From Clostridium tunisiense TJ (GTDB lineage: Bacteria > Bacillota > Clostridia > Clostridiales > Clostridiaceae): a stretch of 64,000 bases of DNA. Location of the stretch: positions 514,330 to 578,329 of the forward strand of contig NZ_AMQH01000012.1 in the NCBI RefSeq assembly GCF_000300195.1, read 5' to 3'. A program made the translations under genes and the position numbers. The notes below the pieces were generated by a model that was given only the letters and a program-made list of their open reading frames with translations, made no database searches and had not been told where the DNA came from. This document shows positions 1-8,374 of this stretch, one piece after another (the first letter of the stretch is position 1; each line of letters begins with the position of its first letter).

Positions 1-155
1 TTTCTACATAGAAAGTAGATTAAAGGAGGTATACAATAAGTAAAACTATTTTATTATTTAGCTTTAGTATATGTAAATACTTAATTTTTACGAAAAATTA
101 GAACATTTAATATTAAATTGTAGTTAATTTAACAAGAACATTGTCGAAAAATGTA

Positions 156-184
156 TTGACATTTCAATTAATTGTAATTAAAAT
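156..184 (+). promoter_or_regulatory. Sigma-A-type promoter for the permease operon
   Basis: TTGACA at 156-161 and TAAAAT at 179-184 are separated by exactly 17 bases, a near-consensus vegetative promoter. It lies upstream of the riboswitch, so the leader would be about 440 nt. Nothing else is recognised in bases 1-155 beyond a Shine-Dalgarno-like AAAGGAGGT at 23-31 with no convincing ORF behind it, possibly the edge of a gene outside the window. Confidence 0.7.
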
Positions 185-289
185 TAAATTAATTTAATAT
201 CGGTGGATGAAAATTATTGGAGATATCTATTAGGGTAGGTGCTATAAAGCAATAGGTTAAAGTTGATAAAAGTATTTAGTTTCTCAAAG

Positions 290-510
290 TTAACCATATT
301 GAGTTTGGCTCTAAGCAATTAGCTTCTAGCTAATTATATTATACCTTGGATAACCGTAGAAGAAAAAAGTAGGTAAAGCTAATTAGTTACTTTGAAGCTT
401 TCAGGTCACATACAATAATTTGACACCCCCCTGGAGAGTTCACTTAAATGTGGCATCAACGGAGCAACTTTATTTTAAAGGAATCTTTCAGATAAAAGGA
501 CAGGGAGTAA
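290..510 (+). promoter_or_regulatory. Glycine riboswitch, probably tandem; second aptamer clear
   Basis: Bases 429-505 carry the hallmarks of a glycine aptamer: GGAGAG at 433-438, an ACGGAGCAA segment at 459-467, and CTTTCAG followed by AAAAGGACAG near 485-503. P1 forms between CCCTG (429-433) and CAGGG (501-505). Just upstream, CTTTCAGG near 399 and a GAC at 422 resemble the 3' half of a first aptamer, so a tandem arrangement is likely, but its 5' limit is uncertain. Glycine riboswitches sense glycine and control its catabolism or transport. The P1 3' strand overlaps the terminator arm at 494-510. Confidence 0.82.
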
Positions 511-551
511 GATAGCATTATTTTTCATGCTATTTTACTCGTTGTCCTTTT
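494..551 (+). terminator. Riboswitch-controlled intrinsic terminator
   Basis: Long hairpin: AAAAGGACA (494-502) pairs with TGTCCTTTT (543-551), GAGTAA (505-510) with TTACTC (535-540), and ATAGCA (512-517) with TGCTAT (528-533). The 5' arm contains the P1 strand of the glycine aptamer (501-505), so aptamer and terminator exclude each other. Ligand binding should favour read-through, an ON switch. Confidence 0.75.
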
Positions 552-629
552 CTATGTTTAAAAATCTTAAACATTAAGCAAAATACCTTTAAGGACTGGA
601 TAATGATTAATAATAAGGAGGTCTTTTTT

Positions 630-1979
630 ATGGAAGTAAAAAAAGAAAAGGTGAGTGGAGAAAATAATAAATCCTCAAATGCTTTAAAAAAGCAAATAGG
701 ATTATTTGAAGCAATAACTATGGTTATTGGAATTGTAATAGGTTCAGGTATATTTTTCAAGGCTTCTGCAGTATTTGGAAATGCAGGTAGTGCTACTATG
801 GGCATAATGGCTTGGGTAGTTGGAGGTATAATTACCATCGCCTCTGCTCTTACTATAGCTGAAATAGCAACTGCTATACCTAAAACAGGAGGAGTTTTCA
901 TTTACTTGAAAGAACTATACAGTGAGAAATGGGCATTTCTATTTGGATGGGTACAAAGCTTTGTATATGTTCCTGGTGCAGTTGCAGCTTTAGCAATTGT
1001 ATTTGCAACTCAAGCAACTTATTTTGTTCCAATGAGCGGAACTCAACAAAAGATTTTAGCAATTATAATGATTTTATTTATAATGGTTCTAAACATTATT
1101 TCAACAAAAATAGGAAGTAAAGTTCAGTTAGTTTCAACTATAGCTAAATTAATACCTATAGCTATAATTATCATTTTTGGCTTAACAAAAGGCACAGTAA
1201 ATAGTTTTTCCGCAACTGCAATAGAAGGAAGTTCTGTAGGTCTTGCAGGTTTCGGAGCAGCTATATTAGGTACCTTATGGGCCTATGATGGATGGATTGC
1301 TGTAGGGAATATGGCTGGTGAATTAAAGAAACCAGAAAAGGATCTTCCAAAATCTATAATAGTTGGACTTCTAGTTATTATCGCAGTTTATGTTCTTATT
1401 AACCTTGCAATTATTAAAGTTATGCCAGTTGGAGAAGTTGTTAAATCCTCAAAGGCAGCTACAGATGCTTCAGTGATACTTTTTGGAAAGAATGGAGCTA
1501 GCTTAATTGCAGCCGGTATCATGATTTCTATATTTGGTGCGCTAAATGGTTACCTAATGACAGGAGTTAGAATACCTTTTGCAATGGCTCAAGATGGGGT
1601 TTTTCCTTTCGCAAAATTCTTTGGTAAAGTAAATGAAAAGTTTGAAACACCATTAAACGCCTTCATTATTGAAGTAGCAATATCTTCTTTATACGTTTTA
1701 AGTGGTTCCTTTGAATTACTTACTAATCTTGTAATGTTTGTACTTTGGATATTCTTTACTATGGCGGTTGCAGGAGTATTTATACTAAGAAATAAGTTTA
1801 AACATCTTTCAGCACCCTTTAAAGTACCTTTATATCCAATTACACCACTCATTGGAATTGCGGGTGGAATCTATATATTAATTAGTACTTTAATAACAAA
1901 TACCATGTTTGCATTGGTTGGTCTGTTAATAACTTTAGTGGGCTTACCTGTATACTACTTTATTACTAAAAACAAATAA
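630..1979 (+). CDS. APC-superfamily amino acid permease
   Basis: A 449-residue integral membrane protein of the amino acid-polyamine-organocation superfamily. The N-terminal IGIVIGSGIFFK segment is the first transmembrane helix signature of the family, and about 12 hydrophobic segments follow, the usual size and topology. I placed the start at ATG 630, which has AAGGAGG at 615-621; an upstream ATG at 603 has no such site. The protein probably carries an amino acid across the cytoplasmic membrane. The glycine riboswitch upstream makes glycine, or a related small amino acid, the leading substrate candidate, but direction (uptake or export) cannot be read from sequence. It is followed 11 bases later by a phosphoesterase gene, likely co-transcribed. 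Confidence 0.9.
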   Translation: MEVKKEKVSGENNKSSNALKKQIGLFEAITMVIGIVIGSGIFFKASAVFGNAGSATMGIMAWVVGGIITIASALTIAEIATAIPKTGGVFIYLKELYSEKWAFLFGWVQSFVYVPGAVAALAIVFATQATYFVPMSGTQQKILAIIMILFIMVLNIISTKIGSKVQLVSTIAKLIPIAIIIIFGLTKGTVNSFSATAIEGSSVGLAGFGAAILGTLWAYDGWIAVGNMAGELKKPEKDLPKSIIVGLLVIIAVYVLINLAIIKVMPVGEVVKSSKAATDASVILFGKNGASLIAAGIMISIFGALNGYLMTGVRIPFAMAQDGVFPFAKFFGKVNEKFETPLNAFIIEVAISSLYVLSGSFELLTNLVMFVLWIFFTMAVAGVFILRNKFKHLSAPFKVPLYPITPLIGIAGGIYILISTLITNTMFALVGLLITLVGLPVYYFITKNK

Positions 1980-1990
1980 GGAGTATTAAT

Positions 1991-2518
1991 ATGAGATATG
2001 TTATAGTATCAGTGTTAAAAGGCGCACCTGGGGAATTTAACAACAAATTAAGAAAAGAAGTTTTTAAGGAATTTGGAGCAAAGTCATCAAAGTTACCAGC
2101 TCATTTTACCATTAAGGCTCCTTTCGAATATGAAGATGAGTTAGGCGAGTTGGAAAAAGCTTTAGAGAACTTTTGTCAAAAGGAAAAAAAAGAACCTTTC
2201 GAAATCAAAGGATTTGACCATTTTGATAATAGAGTTATTTTTATGAGAGTAAATATGTCTAAGGCGGCTAAAGCCGTTCATGATAGACTCATTGATGAGC
2301 TGAGTAAGATAAACTATATAAATTTTGATAAAAAAGATGGAAAAAATAAAGTTTTTCATATTACAGTGAGCTCTAAAAGAATTCAATCAGTATTTAAAGA
2401 GTTATGGGAGTATGTAAATAATCTTTCTTGTGACTTTAGTGGTGAGTTTGATAATATATCAATATATAAGTGGTCAAATGATACTTGGGTATTGCACAAG
2501 GAATATCATTTAAAATAA
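1991..2518 (+). CDS. 2H phosphoesterase (2'-5' RNA ligase-like)
   Basis: A 175-residue protein with the two HxT motifs that define the 2H phosphoesterase/LigT superfamily: H38-F-T40 and H123-I-T125, at the usual spacing in a protein of usual length. Members hydrolyse or form 2'-5' or cyclic phosphodiester bonds in RNA or small nucleotides; the substrate here is unknown. ATG 1991 follows AAGGAG at 1978-1983, overlapping the stop of the permease gene, so the two form an operon and share glycine riboswitch control. No metabolic link between them is obvious. A strong terminator follows. Confidence 0.85.
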   Translation: MRYVIVSVLKGAPGEFNNKLRKEVFKEFGAKSSKLPAHFTIKAPFEYEDELGELEKALENFCQKEKKEPFEIKGFDHFDNRVIFMRVNMSKAAKAVHDRLIDELSKINYINFDKKDGKNKVFHITVSSKRIQSVFKELWEYVNNLSCDFSGEFDNISIYKWSNDTWVLHKEYHLK

Positions 2519-2562
2519 CTTAAGCTATATTGTTTGTTTTAACAAAAATATAGTATAAATTT

Positions 2563-2599
2563 AAAAGGGTGATAATTACAATAATTATCACCCTTTTTT
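2563..2599 (+). terminator. Intrinsic terminator
   Basis: AAAGGGTGATAATTA pairs with TAATTATCACCCTTT around a very short loop and is followed by a T run. It ends the permease-phosphoesterase operon. Confidence 0.92.
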
Positions 2600-2732
2600 A
2601 GGTTTAATATTAGAATTTCACCGTAGTATTAATACGTTTCATTAATAATTTATGTTAAAATTAAGTGTGCAGTTTAATCTTGCATAAATTCCTAATGACT
2701 ACATAAGTATCAGTTGATAAAAGGAGATAATT

Positions 2733-4805
2733 ATGGATTACAATAAGTTTAATATAGAAGAAAAATATGATAGTTATAAGAATATAAGTGAAGAAGAAGC
2801 TGAAAATATCATTAATAAGCTTACTGAAAATGAGGAACTCCAAAGTAATTATGACACTATTATCTTAAAGGCAAAAATGCACCTTAAACTCCATAGGCTA
2901 GATGCAGCTATAGAATATTTAAAAGAATCTCTTCAAATAAAAGAAAGTGATGAGGCTTATGATCTATTATCCTTTGCATACTATGAAGTTGAAGATTTTA
3001 AAAATGCTTTGTACTACGTGAATCTATCTATTGATTTATCTAAGGATGAATTTATATACAACCATAAAGCAAAAATTTTGGAAAGACTAAAAGATTATGA
3101 AGAAGCTTTTAATACTTACTATGAGGGATTAAAGTTTTTAATATATAATAACAAGAGTTATGGTGATTTGGAGATATTTGGTGAAAATCTATTAAGAGTT
3201 GGAAAGCTATTAAAAGAAAAACTTCAAAAGAAAATTATAAAATTTATAGCAGAAAAAAAATGTGAAGAATTATGTAATTCCTATAATAAACTTCTGGATA
3301 TTATTATAAAAGAAGAGGAAAATGACCAATACCATAGTTCAAATTTTGAAATTAACATTAACTATTTAGATTTACTGGAACTTGGCAAACAAGTATTGCT
3401 GGATTGCGGATATTTTATTCAAGTTATTGACATTTATAAAGTCTTATATAAAATAGAGAGAATCTCCGAATACGAAGAATTGACATATATCAATAAGGGT
3501 TATATTGATAATAAAATTAAGGACCTAATTGATGAAGTTGTTAGTAGAACATCCTTACAAGAAAATGATGAACTTTTACTACAGGTTTTGAATCAAGTTA
3601 TAAATATAAATAATAAGGATTACTATAACTATTTATTCCACAAGGGATATATCTTAATAAAGATAGCAAAGTATAATGAGGGTTTAACCGTTTTAAGGAG
3701 CATTATTGATGATAATAAAGCTAAAACTTCAATAAAAGTTGAGGCTTACCAGTGTATAATAAATGGCTTAGAGAATCTTGGTCATAAGGAGATGGAAAGT
3801 TATAAAACCTATAAAAAAGAGTTTTCTAGTTTTCTTCAGTATAAAGTAGAAGAAGTGTTACAGGAAGAAACACTATCTCTAGATGATAAGTGTAATATAA
3901 TCCTTGAGCAATGTGATAGAGCATTAAATATGGATTTAGATAGGGAGTACTGGCTATTAAAAACTGAACAGGTCTGTTTAATTTTTGGAGAAGAATATGA
4001 AGAAATTTCACAAAACCAAACAATCTACAATATAATAGAAAATTATAATAAAGCAGTTAAAATATATGATAAGCTAATAGGCTTTAATGAGGGCTGTGCG
4101 CATGGATATTATAGGAAAGGTAGAGCTATAGTTCTAGTGCTAAGAATCTTAAATAGTTCAGACTCCACAACTAAAGAAGCAAGGATGGTTCATGAGCTAG
4201 ACTGTTATACTTATTCTGAGGTTATTTATAATTTAAATAAGGCTATTAGCTTAAATAACACTAATCCTAAATACTTTAACTTACTTTCAAGAACTCACTT
4301 TGAAATTGGAGAATATGATAAAGCACTTACCTATATTGATAACGCATTAGCTTTAGATGATGAAGAGTTCTATATTAACTTAAATAAGATATTTATCTTA
4401 ATAAGGAGTCATAAATATACTGAAGCTATTGATGCTTTGTTAAAGCTTTCCTATAAAAATCCTAAAATGGGTAAAGTGCGAAAAACTTTTTTACCAAAGA
4501 AAGATATATTAAATTTTCTTATGGGAATGTTTAATCTTTATTCAAGACAAGATAAAATCTATTACCTTATGGCATTTTATTTCTATACAGTTAGCGATTT
4601 TAACTATAAAAAGGCGATAATCTTTATTAATAATGCCATTGAAATTGGGGATGATGAAAGATTCTTTTTATTAAAAGCTAAAATTCATTATAAAAACAAA
4701 GAGTATGATGAGGCTATAAAAGCTTGCGATGAGGCATTAAATATTGATGATCATTATGATGAAGCTTATGCTTTAAAGGAAGAAGTTACAAGATGTAAAA
4801 TTTAG
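2733..4805 (+). CDS. Large tetratricopeptide (TPR) repeat protein
   Basis: A 690-residue soluble protein built of helical repeats. TPR-like units are plain at residues about 45-130 (HRLDAAIEYLKESLQIK, DFKNALYYVNLSIDLS), 510-590 (EYDKALTYIDNALAL) and 620-690 (DYKKAIIFINNAIEIG, EYDEAIKACDEALNID); the middle is more diverged. No signal peptide, membrane helix or catalytic domain is visible. TPR arrays act as protein-binding scaffolds, so a regulatory or adaptor role is likely but the partner is unknown. ATG 2733 follows AAAGGAG at 2720-2726. It is monocistronic, between terminators. Confidence 0.85.
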   Translation: MDYNKFNIEEKYDSYKNISEEEAENIINKLTENEELQSNYDTIILKAKMHLKLHRLDAAIEYLKESLQIKESDEAYDLLSFAYYEVEDFKNALYYVNLSIDLSKDEFIYNHKAKILERLKDYEEAFNTYYEGLKFLIYNNKSYGDLEIFGENLLRVGKLLKEKLQKKIIKFIAEKKCEELCNSYNKLLDIIIKEEENDQYHSSNFEININYLDLLELGKQVLLDCGYFIQVIDIYKVLYKIERISEYEELTYINKGYIDNKIKDLIDEVVSRTSLQENDELLLQVLNQVININNKDYYNYLFHKGYILIKIAKYNEGLTVLRSIIDDNKAKTSIKVEAYQCIINGLENLGHKEMESYKTYKKEFSSFLQYKVEEVLQEETLSLDDKCNIILEQCDRALNMDLDREYWLLKTEQVCLIFGEEYEEISQNQTIYNIIENYNKAVKIYDKLIGFNEGCAHGYYRKGRAIVLVLRILNSSDSTTKEARMVHELDCYTYSEVIYNLNKAISLNNTNPKYFNLLSRTHFEIGEYDKALTYIDNALALDDEEFYINLNKIFILIRSHKYTEAIDALLKLSYKNPKMGKVRKTFLPKKDILNFLMGMFNLYSRQDKIYYLMAFYFYTVSDFNYKKAIIFINNAIEIGDDERFFLLKAKIHYKNKEYDEAIKACDEALNIDDHYDEAYALKEEVTRCKI

Positions 4806-4863
4806 TAAAAGTACAAGGACTTCTCCCTTAAATTCAACCACTTTGCCTAGGGACAAAATTTTT

Positions 4864-4910
4864 AGTACATATATAAGGTGAATTCATTTTAACTTATATA
4901 TGTACTTTTT
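4864..4910 (+). terminator. Intrinsic terminator
   Basis: A perfect 14-bp stem, AGTACATATATAAG (4864-4877) with CTTATATATGTACT (4893-4906), followed by TTTTT. It closes the TPR gene. Confidence 0.88.
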
Positions 4911-5520
4911 ATTTTATATAGCAAAATAAAGGTCTAGGCTGAACGGTAATTGAGACAATACAAAAAACTTTTTTAATTTTCATTATATAAAAATACAATT
5001 TCATGCAAGTTAATCTCAAATAAGATATTAACTTGTTTTAAGGTTTTCAAACTAAAATCTTCGTGGTTAAAAATAAAGGTGTATATAAAATTGAAGCAAT
5101 AGGTGGTATAGATAGTTTACTATTATTGATAATTATTTATCTATATGAAGGAATATTAGTTAACCAATGTAAGGTTTTAACTTTAAAACAAACTACTGTT
5201 TTATGTTTTGAAGCTTGTGTTTTAATTCTAACAAAAGAATGTTACCTAATAGGACACTGATATTACAAAATTATAATTACAAGTCTAAAGAAATAAGAAT
5301 TCTGTTATAGTGCAGATTTTGTTATTATAATACAGTATTGCATTAATCTTGTTGTTAATATAACAACTAATGAAAGATGAAAATAAAAAATTGCAAGAAA
5401 ATAATTATTAAAATCTTCAATTGTTGGTATACAAGGGTGTGAGAAGTAGCATATAATATTATATGAATAAACATAATATGTAAATTGCAATATTGAAAAT
5501 AAATATATAGGGGTGGAATA
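4911..5520. other. Intergenic AT-rich region without a recognised gene
   Basis: About 600 bases between two repeat-protein genes. Short open frames exist at 5063-5260 (+) and 5305-5490 (-), but neither has a convincing Shine-Dalgarno site or recognisable sequence. The 3' part must hold the promoter of the next gene. Nothing else is supported. Confidence 0.6.
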
Positions 5521-6114
5521 ATGAAAACTATTAGTGCAATGAAACGCGATGCTAAGGATTTATTAGAGTGTTTACAGTACGAAGAAGCCTTGAAAATTTA
5601 CAATATCATTTATGATAAAGAAAAGGATGAATTTACTAGAGATGATTATATTAACTATATTATATGCTTAAGAATGTGCAATAAAAATGAAAGGGCACTA
5701 AGTATATGTAAAGACTTTTATATGCATAGAGAATTATACGAAAATGATAAAACCTTTAATCATCATAACCAACTTTTTGCAGCTATACTTTATGATTGCT
5801 ATATAGTAAATTTTGAAAGTTGGGCAATTAAAGATGAGGATAGATTTTTTAATGCAGTTGATACTATTTTAAGCGTAGTAAGTCAAGAGGAAAGCTATTC
5901 TTATGAAAGTGCTGTATTTAGGGCTTTAGAGTATTTATCCAAAAAAGTTATAAGAGATGTAAAAAAGATGTATAATTATTTAAGCAAAGTTAATCCAGAA
6001 AAATTAAGTGAGATAACCCCTACTTACTTAGATCAAAAGGGGAGAGTAATTGAAGTTGGTGGAAGTAAAGAAAAGTGGAATATGTATTATGCTATAATCA
6101 CTGGAGATATTTAA
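5521..6114 (+). CDS. Small TPR-like helical repeat protein, unknown function
   Basis: A 197-residue soluble protein. The N-terminal 80 residues hold TPR-like helix pairs (KDLLECLQYEEALKIYNIIYD, then NERALSICKDFYM). The C-terminal half, with a NNLYAWxLYD-like segment (NQLFAAILYDCYI) and a closing GSKEKWNMYYAIITGD, reminds me of a family of TPR-like proteins catalogued as DUF7017, but this is a memory match only. ATG 5521 has GGGGTGG at 5510-5516. It is a separate transcription unit with its own terminator. No enzyme motif is visible, and no link to the TPR gene upstream is shown beyond adjacency. Confidence 0.75.
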   Translation: MKTISAMKRDAKDLLECLQYEEALKIYNIIYDKEKDEFTRDDYINYIICLRMCNKNERALSICKDFYMHRELYENDKTFNHHNQLFAAILYDCYIVNFESWAIKDEDRFFNAVDTILSVVSQEESYSYESAVFRALEYLSKKVIRDVKKMYNYLSKVNPEKLSEITPTYLDQKGRVIEVGGSKEKWNMYYAIITGDI

Positions 6115-6214
6115 AATATCTCTTTATACAATTAGTGTATAAATCTTATTTTTAGGCTTAAATATATAGAACTATGATTATAAAATAATTAAAAAGCTCA
6201 CAGTTTAATCCTAT

Positions 6215-6262
6215 AAAATACTTCTTAGACCTTTACTTTATGTGAGGAATAAGAAGTATTTT
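6215..6262. terminator. Intrinsic terminator, usable on either strand
   Basis: AAAATACTTCTTA (6215-6227) pairs perfectly with TAAGAAGTATTTT (6250-6262). It terminates the helical repeat gene and sits 300 bases upstream of the IscU-like gene. Confidence 0.8.
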
Positions 6263-6327
6263 CTGCTTAAGTTAATAAGCTTTCTCATGTGAATAACTCA
6301 GTATAGATATTTAATATTTAAATTTAT

Positions 6328-6510
6328 ATAGCCACTATTACATAAATTCAGTGCAATAACATGAACCCTATATAAAATTTATGTGTAGCTATTGTTAAAA
6401 CTAAATATATTTGGTAAAATGAGTGAGTCGATTTGCTAAATTTACCCACTGTGGGATAATTTTAGTCCCATGTAGTGGTGTTAAATATCATAAGCTTTAT
6501 AGGATATTAA
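6328..6510 (+). promoter_or_regulatory. Structured 5' leader of the IscU-like/GGGtGRT operon
   Basis: Three nested or successive hairpins occupy this leader. ATAGC (6328-6332) pairs with GCTAT (6388-6392), with ACATAAATT (6340-6348) and AATTTATGT (6376-6384) inside. CCACT (6446-6450) pairs with AGTGG (6474-6478) around TGGGA/TCCCA. TTAAATATC (6481-6489) can pair with GATATTAA near 6505. I do not recognise a known riboswitch or T-box element. It may be a cis-regulatory RNA, or chance pairing in AT-rich DNA; the GC-rich middle hairpin is the most credible. Confidence 0.4.
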
Positions 6511-6564
6511 ATATACCCTAAAGATTTATGTATAAGTATTTTGGTAAGAGGAAGGAGACTAATT

Positions 6565-7257
6565 ATGATTTATTCACATGAAGTTCAACAAATGGTATGT
6601 GTTGCAAAAGGACCGAACCATGGAGCAGCACCAATACCACAAGAAGGAAAATGGGTACAAGCTAAAGAAGTTAAAGATATCTCAGGATTAACCCATGGAG
6701 TAGGTTGGTGTGCACCACAACAAGGAGCTTGCAAACTAACTTTAAATGTAAAAGACGGAATTATTGAAGAAGCATTAGTTGAAACATTAGGATGTTCTGG
6801 TATGACTCACTCAGCTGCTATGGCTTCTGAAATATTACCAGGAAAAACAATACTTGAAGCACTTAACACAGACTTAGTTTGTGATGCTATAAATACTGCA
6901 ATGAGAGAATTATTCTTACAAATAGTTTATGGAAGAACTCAAACTGCGTTCTCAGAAGGTGGACTGCCTATTGGAGCTTCTTTAGAAGACTTAGGTAAAG
7001 GATTAAGAAGCCAAGTTGGAACAATGTTTGGAACTAAGGATAAGGGAACTAGATACTTAGAAATGGCTGAGGGTTATGTTAATAAAGTAGCCCTTGATGA
7101 AGAGGATCAAGTAATTGGATATGAATTCATTCACCTTGGAAAAATGATGGATATGATTAAAAAGGGAATGGATGCTAATGAAGCAATGAAAAAAGCAACT
7201 GGAAGTTACGGAAGATTTTCTGAAGCACATAAAGTAATAGATCCAAGACACGAATAG
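6565..7257 (+). CDS. IscU/NifU-like iron-sulfur scaffold partner of GGGtGRT protein
   Basis: A 230-residue protein with an IscU/NifU-N-like core. The segment around C77 (TLGCSGMTHSAAMASE, then GKTILEAL) parallels the metal-binding loop and following helix of IscU scaffolds. Cysteines at 12, 49, 56, 77 and 106 are possible cluster ligands, and the C-terminal half extends beyond a typical IscU. ATG 6565 has AAGGAG at 6552-6557; the longer frame starting at 6541 lacks a site. Genes of this type are habitually paired with GGGtGRT genes, as here with a 19-base gap. A role in assembling or carrying an Fe-S cluster for the partner is inferred, not demonstrated. Confidence 0.85.
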   Translation: MIYSHEVQQMVCVAKGPNHGAAPIPQEGKWVQAKEVKDISGLTHGVGWCAPQQGACKLTLNVKDGIIEEALVETLGCSGMTHSAAMASEILPGKTILEALNTDLVCDAINTAMRELFLQIVYGRTQTAFSEGGLPIGASLEDLGKGLRSQVGTMFGTKDKGTRYLEMAEGYVNKVALDEEDQVIGYEFIHLGKMMDMIKKGMDANEAMKKATGSYGRFSEAHKVIDPRHE

Positions 7258-7276
7258 GAAATGGAGGAAGCTAAAC

Positions 7277-8275
7277 ATGGCATTATTTGAAAGTTTTGAA
7301 AGAAGAATAAATCAAATTCTACCAGTACTTAATCAGTATGGAATAGAATCTTTAGAAGAGGCAAAAGCAATTTGCGATGAAAAAGGCATAGATGTTTATA
7401 ATATAGTAAAAGAAATTCAACCTATTGCATTTGAAAATGCTTGCTGGGCATACATAGTTGGCGCTGCAATTGCTATTAAAAAAGGATGTACAAGCGCTGC
7501 TGAAGCTGCTGAAGTTTTAGGAGAAGGAATACAAGCATTCTGCATTCCAGGTTCTGTTGCAGATGATAGAAAAGTTGGAATAGGACATGGAAGACTTGCA
7601 GCAATGCTTCTTAGAGAAGAAACTAAATGTTTTGCATTCTTAGCAGGACACGAATCTTTTGCAGCTGCAGAAGGTGCTATAGGTCTTGCAAAATCAGCTA
7701 ACAAAGTAAGAAAAGAGCCATTAAGAGTAATATTAAATGGTCTTGGAAAAGATGCTGCAATGATTATCTCAAGAATTAATGGTTTCACATATGTTCAAAC
7801 TAAATTTGACTATTACACTGGAAACTTAGAAATAGTTAAAGAAACTGCTTATTCAAAAGGCGAAAGAGCAAAAGTAAGATGCTTTGGTGCTGATGATGTT
7901 AGAGAAGGGGTTGCTATAATGCATCATGAAGGCGTTGATGTATCCATAACTGGAAACTCAACTAACCCAACAAGATTCCAACATCCAGTAGCAGGAACGT
8001 ACAAAAAAGAATGTATTGAAATGGGTAAAAAATACTTCTCAGTAGCATCTGGTGGTGGTACTGGAAGAACACTTCACCCAGATAACATGGCAGCAGGTCC
8101 AGCTTCTTATGGTATGACTGATACAATGGGAAGAATGCACTCTGATGCACAATTTGCAGGTTCATCTTCTGTACCAGCTCACGTAGAAATGATGGGACTA
8201 ATCGGAATGGGTAACAACCCAATGGTTGGTGCATCAGTTGCTGTAGCTGTTGCTATTGAAGAGGCAATGAGATAA
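7277..8275 (+). CDS. GGGtGRT protein
   Basis: A 332-residue protein with the name-giving GGGTGRT motif at residues 259-265, followed by an LHPDNMAAGPASYGMTDTMGR segment typical of the family. The family is widespread in anaerobic Firmicutes, and its function was unknown to my knowledge. ATG 7277 follows GGAGGAAG at 7263-7270. The gene is translationally close to the IscU-like gene, so the pair probably acts together. Its last 27 bases lie inside the 30-bp repeat that bounds the integrated element; the coding sequence is intact because the element restores the identical 3' end. Confidence 0.93.
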   Translation: MALFESFERRINQILPVLNQYGIESLEEAKAICDEKGIDVYNIVKEIQPIAFENACWAYIVGAAIAIKKGCTSAAEAAEVLGEGIQAFCIPGSVADDRKVGIGHGRLAAMLLREETKCFAFLAGHESFAAAEGAIGLAKSANKVRKEPLRVILNGLGKDAAMIISRINGFTYVQTKFDYYTGNLEIVKETAYSKGERAKVRCFGADDVREGVAIMHHEGVDVSITGNSTNPTRFQHPVAGTYKKECIEMGKKYFSVASGGGTGRTLHPDNMAAGPASYGMTDTMGRMHSDAQFAGSSSVPAHVEMMGLIGMGNNPMVGASVAVAVAIEEAMR

Positions 8276-8278
8276 TAA
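8249..8278 (+). repeat. Left attachment site (attL), 30-bp direct repeat
   Basis: Thirty bases starting GTTGCTATTGAAGAGG and ending in ATAATAA, covering the last nine codons including the stop of the GGGtGRT gene, recur exactly at 19765-19794. A tyrosine integrase starts 97 bases downstream. This is the signature of site-specific integration into the 3' end of a gene. Confidence 0.93.
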
Positions 8279-8293
8279 GGCATTTATAAAATT

Positions 8294-8347
8294 AGAGGTA
8301 CACGTCATTATTAGTATAAAGCTAATAGATGTGTATCTCTTTTTTTA
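8294..8347 (+). terminator. Element-borne terminator behind the GGGtGRT gene
   Basis: AGAGGTACAC (8294-8303) pairs with GTGTATCTCT (8331-8340), with one G-U pair, followed by TTTTTTT. It lies inside the element just past attL, so the element supplies a replacement terminator for the gene it entered. Confidence 0.88.
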
Positions 8348-8374
8348 TTATTTCAAGGTGGTGTATAAGTTAAA

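Noticed and set aside
5063..5260. 65-codon ORF in the intergenic region after the TPR gene
   Set aside because: GTG-type start without a ribosome binding site, no recognisable sequence, and AT-rich hydrophobic reading typical of non-coding DNA.
5305..5490. 61-codon minus-strand ORF
   Set aside because: No ribosome site and no coding character; it overlaps the probable promoter of the 5521 gene.
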